Positions 47,924-52,850 of a DNA stretch of 52,850 nucleotides are shown here, one piece after another. The notes beneath the pieces were generated by a model. The model saw only the letters and a list, made by a program, of their open reading frames with translations. It was not told the DNA's origin and ran no database searches. The position numbers and the translations under genes are program-made. The stretch is from Rhizomucor pusillus (Eukaryota > Mucoromycota > Mucoromycetes > Mucorales > Lichtheimiaceae). The stretch lies in the NCBI GenBank assembly GCA_900175165.2, contig FWWN02000402.1:1-52850 (forward strand), in the 5' to 3' direction. The stretch's first letter is position 1. Each line of letters opens with the position of its first letter.

Positions 47924-49435
47924 ATGAAGACTCATATCTTGACATTGACATCAGCCGCGTGTGCTCTTTTATACATTGCGAGCGTTGGTGGCACTCCTAT
48001 CCACGTTCCAGCGAAACGCCACAAAATCTCGCTCACGAGATACGATGCCGCAAAGGCTGGATCGGCGGTCGGTAGCGGCGGCCAGTCGTTTGCGGTTGGC
48101 AAGCAAGGGCAGATCGGATATCAGAATGGCAGCGGCAAGTTGTTGCGCTGTTGACGAGATCAAGTCGGTGTTGCTAACAAATGATAATAATACGTATATT
48201 TAGGTTACTATGGGACCATCACAGTCGGCCAACCGCCACAGTATTTCAACGTCGTTTTCGATACCGGCAGCGCGGACTTGTGGGTTGTTTCTTCAAAGTG
48301 CACGACGACCGAGATATGTGCCGAGCATCGAATGTACGATACAACTCGGTCCAAGACATACCGTTTCTTGAGCCTCGATGCAGAAGAAAAGGCCGAGATA
48401 GAACCGCTGGTACCGGGCAACGGCGATAACGGTGAAGGCGAAGACGACGAAAGCGGTGACGATGAAGAAGATAACGATGACGAAGAAGAGGAAGAGGATG
48501 ACGACGAAGGAGGCGGCGATGAAGCCAGGAAAAGCAACATTGATGTGTGGTACGGTACAGGACACATTACAGCAAACCTCGGCGTGGATACTGTCACGGT
48601 GGCAGGTCTTACGATCCCCAACCAGGTTTTGGCAGATGCAACGAGCCTATCTACTGACTTCGTTGCGAGCCCCTTTGACGGCATATTCGGTCTTGGCCTA
48701 GCCGGCCTGAGCTCATCACCGCCGTACATGCCGCCTTTCTATTCCATGGTCAACCATTCCCTCTTGGATGCACCCGTGTTTGCATTCTATACAACTGCAG
48801 ACGCTGGCGAGATTGATTTTGGAGGCATCGATTCTAGCCGATACACAGGTGATCTCATGTATGCGCCAGCGATCGACGACAAGTACTGGATGGTGCAACT
48901 GGATTCATTTGACTTTGGCGGTCAACAATTCGGACCACGGCGAGCAATTGTGGATAGTGGCAAGTTTGGATAACAAAAAAAAAAAAAAGATATACCACTT
49001 GATCTAATCTCACGTTGATTGATGCGATTATCAGGCACGACCTTGATCATCACAACTCCAGATGACGCTGCAGCTATCCATCACGCGATCCCAGGTGCAC
49101 TGAACAATGGAGACTCAACGTGGTCTGTTCCGTGCCGCCACGTGGATAACTTGCCACCCCTGGTACTCGATGTGAACGGCAATTCGCTCAGCATTCCACC
49201 TCAACAGTACATTCTTTTGCCAGTGAATGACCAGTCTTCCATGTGTCTGTCAGGCATCTCGGGGCAGTTGCTAGGTCAAGAAAACACGTGGATTCTCGGC
49301 GATGTGTTTATGAAGCAATTTTACACGGCAAGTAGAAAACTGGATGAAAATGGAATAATTGGGTCTGTTGACAAGGATGACATTTAGGTGTTTGACATGG
49401 GCAACAATCAAATCGGCTTCGGTCTTGCAACATGA
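47924..49435 (+). CDS. Pepsin-type aspartic protease with acidic insert
   Basis: Secreted A1-family protease. Exons 47924-48134, 48204-48959, 49035-49327 and 49388-49435 sum to 436 codons (435 residues). A signal peptide (MKTHILTLTSAACALLYIAS) precedes a basic propeptide. The mature part starts near GYYGTITVGQPPQYFNVVFD; the catalytic aspartates are in DTGSADLW and IVDSGTTL. Also present: WYGTGHIT, FDGIFGLGLAGL, WILGDVFMKQFYTVFD and the C-terminal NNQIGFGLAT. Between the first catalytic motif and WYGTGHIT lies an insertion of about 40 residues, almost all Asp, Glu, Gly and Ser. The usual flap tyrosine region is close by. All three introns have GCAAGT donors, each forced by frame and conserved sequence. 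Confidence 0.94.
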
Positions 49436-49535
49436 TGATGATGGATAATGATTAAAGAAAAAGAAGATAATGCTGTTGTTTTCGTGGTAGCCATGCTCTC
49501 TTTCTCTCTCTTTTTCTTGCGATTGCTGCCCGCTG

Positions 49536-50280
49536 CTATTCTTCCTTTGGTTCTTCTAGTTCTGCAGCTATTTTCTCATAGATTGCTTCTAGTTTGCTTG
49601 TCTTTGTGTCGGGTATAAATTTGATTGAAAATGCCTTGTGTAGTCCTGCGTATGACCGAATGAGTGTTTCGAGTTTAGATGCATTGTGTTGCACAGAGCG
49701 GTGGACCGATGCTTCGTCTACATCTCCTCGTGGTTCATAGTATATCCGGCATTTCCGCAATGATCGGGATACCTTGATCTAAAAAGATGAATGTGAGAAA
49801 AACTATTCATAAAATTGCAAGTGACCAGGCAAACAAACTTACAGAGTGAATGGCAAGACACGATGGACTGACACGCAATGGTAGTTTCTCGACGGTATAC
49901 ATGGTTGCTATACCACGTTGTATCCGCTGCGCAACTCTTTGCTGGATTTCTGTAGGCGTTGGGTCGTATTCGTTCAGCTTTGCAGGCTTCAATGGTTTCT
50001 GTTGCAAAGTACTGTTTTCCTCGGTAGCTTTGCTGCTGTTTTTCCGCTGTTTCGTTTTGAAGTACTGAAAGTATCGACCTGGGATCATGTACTCGTCAAA
50101 TAGTTGCTGCTCAAGAGCAATGACTTGAGGATCGGCATTGTTTCTGCTGCCTCTATTTGAATCGCTTTTGCTGCACAGGGTCTGACAAGACCCAAATGAT
50201 CGTCGCCAGTTGGTTTGGAATGTCAGCGCAGTGGTCGGCTTGCAGCGTGCAATCCTGGTGACATGAATGGTTCTCTGCAT
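49536..50280 (-). CDS. RBFA: Mitochondrial ribosome-binding factor A
   Basis: KH-domain assembly factor for the small mitoribosomal subunit. Exons 49843-50280 and 49536-49778 sum to 227 codons (226 residues). The start MQRTIHVTRIARCKPTTALT at 50280 is basic and free of acids, fitting a matrix-targeting peptide. The RbfA fold begins near QQRVAQRIQRGIATMYTVEK and continues over the intron into IKVSRSLRKCRIYYEPRG, then VHRSVQHNASKLETLIRSYA and a conserved IKFIPDT. The last residues are acidic. It faces the MCH1-like gene across 313 bp. Confidence 0.88.
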
Positions 50281-50593
50281 TTGTCGAGAAAATAAAAAAA
50301 AAAAAAAGATTAAGGTCTGTGTGTGTAACTTTTGCAATGCCGAGTGCCGATTGGTGCGCCAGTGTAGAAAACGAAAGCAATGTTGATTTTGGCGTCACAC
50401 GTGGAGAATGGGATCACATCTTTTTTGGTCCCCCCCCCAAATCTGCTTACTTGTCTCTTTTTCTTTTTGTGTGCGTGCAGGAGAGGACCATCTTTTGCTG
50501 CCATCTGCAAAAAAAGGGCAAGAAAAAAGCTTCTCTCTTTCCATTCTTTCTCCCTTTCTTCCTTCCATCTCTCTCCAACCTCCCCACTCTGTC
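50281..50593. promoter_or_regulatory. Divergent promoter region, RBFA and MCH1-like gene
   Basis: A 313-bp gap between outward-facing start codons, with an A-run near 50290-50305, a C-run near 50431-50440, and a strongly pyrimidine-rich leader (50525-50590) just before the transporter start. Confidence 0.5.
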
Positions 50594-52347
50594 ATGTTAC
50601 ACAAGCCAACGCGCCTGACATTGTCCTTATCATTCATCACTGCTGTGCTGGTGGCCAACATGGCTGGCCCGCAATACGTGTATCCAGCATTCGGCACATC
50701 CTTGACAACTCGTTTTAAATGGACAGCGCTCGAAAACAGCCTCGTGAGCACTGCCAGTTTCATTGGAGTTTCATTCTCGGGCCCATTGAATGCATGGATG
50801 GTCGAGCGACTGGGTATCCGCGGGTAAGGAGTCCTGTACTCTATCTGTGACGCTTTGATTATGCATTCTGAAAAAAACCTTCCGGCCTCGTATGTATATT
50901 CGTACTCCTTGCCTCGCCTTTCCTTGGCCTTTGCCCTTCCACCCCTTGCTATCCAGGACTTTGCGTGTATCCGCACTCTTGGCATTTTTCGGCCCATTCC
51001 TGCTGGCGCAGACTTACAATGGCGTGCTTCCGAGCCACTTTTGGCTGTGTGCGCTGTATCTAGTTGCTGTCGGCGTCTCTGGCGCGGCTGCTTATCTGTG
51101 TGCTCTGGACTCTCAGGTAAATGACAAAAGTCACGCGCGGCATTGAACAAAGTTGAGGTTGCGTGCTCATGTTTGCTGATGCTAAAACCTTTCATGGTCG
51201 ATTATTTTATTTTCTTGCGTCGTTGCACTAGGCGCATAATTTTAAAGCTCACCGCGGCATGAGTATGGGCGTGACGAGCGCTGGACTGGGCCTCTGCGGC
51301 GTAGTGTTTTCTCAGATCAACGACCATTTGTTTGCAAAGACAGATGATCCCGACGATAACGATACCTATGGTTTGCTCATGTTTATGGCATTTTCCATGT
51401 CTGGAGCGATGATCCTCGGTTCCATGATTTTGGGTCCGCTTGTGCCGCATGATGTGCCGCCTATCAAGCATTCCTCTGATAATCAGCCCTCCGCGGACGA
51501 GTCGACACCGCTTATCGACCGAGCATCCATGGTACAAGAAACTGAGGATGACGACGATGAGCCATCCAAGCCGTTCCTTTCGCAGCCTGTCGGTTTTGCG
51601 CTCTTTGTGACATTGTTTATGGTACTTGGAATGGGCTATGTTTATTTGGCCAACATTGGACAGATTCTGCTTGCGCTGCCTCCGTCTGCCACGGCCGGCC
51701 CGCAGCATTTGCGCAACATTCATGTCTCCGTGTTCAGCACGGCAAACTGTGCCGCGCGTGCGGCATTTGGTACATTGAGTGACGTGCTCAAATCACGATG
51801 GGGTATCCATCGCATCTGGATGTTTTTTGCATCTACTGCTGGACTCCTGTGCTCGCTCGTGTACCTGGTGTCTGCGGTATCAACGCCAGAGTCGTTGTTA
51901 CCATGCACTGTCATGGTCGCTGTAGTGTATGGAACAGTGTTCGGCGTAGCACCGGCGGCTACCACTGAGTTTGGAACCAAGGTAATGTCAATTATAGTTA
52001 TTATTGCTGTTGCCGAATATGCTCATCAATGGGGGTTCCTGATCTAGGTGTTTGCTCGCAATTGGTATGCCAAGCAATTCTGTATGAGAAAAGTTTACCC
52101 GCCACTAACATCGTGAACGTTGTTTAGGGGCTGGCTCTTGTATGCACCGGCATTCGGAAGTCAGATCTTTAATGTGCTATTTGGATATGTATATGATCAG
52201 CAAGCTCAGCGTCAGGGCGTGCATTTCTGCAGGGGCATGATTTGTGTGCGTGATACGTTCCTGGTCGGCATTGTATGTACCCTGCTGACGCTGGTCGTCC
52301 TCTCATGGGCAATTGTGAAGAAACGTCTTTACCAGTCCATTGTATAA
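50594..52347 (+). CDS. MFS transporter, MCH1 / nodulin-like type
   Basis: Twelve-helix major-facilitator protein, closest in my memory to fungal Mch1 (monocarboxylate-transporter homologue, vacuolar in yeast) and to plant nodulin-like carriers. The start MLHKPTRLTLSLSFITAVLV at 50594 leads directly into helix 1, then GPQYVYPAFGTSLTTRFKWT and a loop ending ERLGIRG. Later segments: VSALLAFFGPFLLAQTYNGV, HRGMSMGVTSAGLGLCGVVF, a cytosolic loop with an acidic EDDDDE patch, QPVGFALFVTLFMVLGMGYV, and GWLLYAPAFGSQIFNVLFGY, with a last helix before KKRLYQSIV. Introns follow IRG, DSQ, TK and RNW; all are GT-AG. Substrate unknown. Confidence 0.88.
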
Positions 52348-52524
52348 TTCTATATCTCCGGTTTCCATATATCCTTCCTTGCATGTATACTAGCTTTTTC
52401 TAGATACCATTACCTCTTCGGCTTGCTGCTAGTTTCAAAGATATCGATTATTAAAACGCAATGTTTGCTAGCTTTTCAAGTTACAAAGACTTTAATGCTG
52501 TAAGGTGTCAATTGCAAAAGCTAT

Positions 52525-52792
52525 TTACAAGGACTGTGCCTTTTGCGCAAATTGTTTACATATGTGTACAAATTTAGCCCCATACTTATTATACTTGTCA
52601 TCGTCGATTTCTGTTACTCTTATAAAATCAGCAATGTTAGCAGGCAAATTTTCGGCCTGGATCAACAGGTTGAAATTAGCATGATGGCTCTCGATGATAT
52701 CGAAATTGATTTCTTTACATACCGCTCGCTTTAACTGGGTATCTGTGAAGATCGTTTCTGGCTTTTTGATCTTGTATCTATGCAAAGTCTAT
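52525..52792 (-). CDS. 3' terminal exon of a possible RecQ-type helicase (partial)
   Basis: An exon entered through an acceptor AAATAG at its right end, ending at a stop near 52525; the gene continues beyond the window. The translation includes IFTDTQLKRAVCKEINFDII and then NLPANIADFIRVTEIDDDKY and NKYGAKFVHICKQFA. The second part has the pattern of an HRDC domain (LP..I..F.........K...YG..F), the nucleic-acid-binding module at the C-terminus of RecQ helicases and some RNases D. The match is by pattern only; other HRDC or helical proteins are possible. Confidence 0.45.
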
Positions 52793-52850
52793 TTGCAACA
52801 ATGCTTCGGTAAGCATCAGAGAACCTACAATCAAGAAGGACAGGAAAAAA

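Noticed and set aside
50395..51195. 266-codon open frame on the minus strand opposite the MCH1-like gene
   Set aside because: It lies antisense to well-supported exons, its first intron and the promoter; the translation is low-complexity in Arg, Lys, Glu and Ser with no domain. A shadow of the transporter.
6193..52792. A DNA-repair gene cluster (Sfr1, Sae2, PRI1, possible RecQ)
   Set aside because: The genes are spread over 46 kb among unrelated genes on both strands; linkage is most likely chance.

Overview
The window is nuclear DNA of a filamentous fungus. Its genes are split by many short introns (mostly about 45-90 bp) and it carries fungal-specific regulators (two Zn2Cys6 factors), TRAPP, mitoribosomal, ING and Mei2-like genes. 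A DIS3L-type (DIS3L1) exonuclease, a three-repeat paladin and an SLC1-type symporter are uncommon in Dikarya, so I suspect an early-diverging lineage (Mucoromycota, perhaps Mucorales). That placement is inference. I see no bacterial, viral or transposon block, no tRNA, no CRISPR array and no biosynthetic cluster.

Layout. 0.8-2.5 kb: alpha-tubulin (+). 2.9-3.75 kb: a non-coding snoRNA host locus (-) with U14 and at least one other C/D snoRNA. 3.8-5.7 kb: a TPR-like protein and an F-box/LRR protein (-). 6.2-6.8 kb: Sfr1/Mei5 recombination mediator (+). 7.0-10.5 kb: SPX-EXS phosphate exporter (-), divergent from DIS3L1 (+, 11.0-15.4 kb). 15.4-17.8 kb: Zn2Cys6 factor (-). 18.0-19.4 kb: Sae2/CtIP (-). 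19.6-20.9 kb: dihydrofolate synthase (-), divergent from primase small subunit (+, 21.0-23.1 kb). 23.9-25.3 kb: PPTC7-like phosphatase (+). 25.7-27.7 kb: SLC1-type symporter (-). 27.7-29.9 kb: gene-poor, with a possible eroded Myb-like locus. 29.9-35.5 kb: paladin (+). 35.6-36.2 kb: Trs23 (+). 36.2-36.8 kb: mL43 (-). 36.8-39.0 kb: gene-poor. 39.0-41.7 kb: Mei2-like RNA-binding protein (+). 42.1-43.4 kb: ING PHD protein (+). 43.9-46.2 kb: second Zn2Cys6 factor (+). 46.4-47.0 kb: SF3B6 (+). 47.3-49.4 kb: two secreted proteins, KNH-like and aspartic protease (+). 49.5-50.3 kb: RbfA (-), divergent from an MCH1-like transporter (+, 50.6-52.3 kb). 52.5 kb to the edge: the 3' exon of a possible RecQ-type gene (-).

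The genes are mostly unrelated housekeeping functions, not a pathway. A loose DNA-metabolism theme (Sfr1, Sae2, PRI1, possible RecQ) is probably chance. The two most notable features cut across genes. First, at least ten introns use a GC-AG border with the same GCAAGT donor, including all three introns of the aspartic protease. Second, the 2.9-3.75 kb stretch, which looks empty by protein criteria, reads as an intron-encoded snoRNA gene.

Exon borders were set by eye from splice motifs, reading frame and remembered family sequence. Where exon lengths sum to a whole number of codons I say so.
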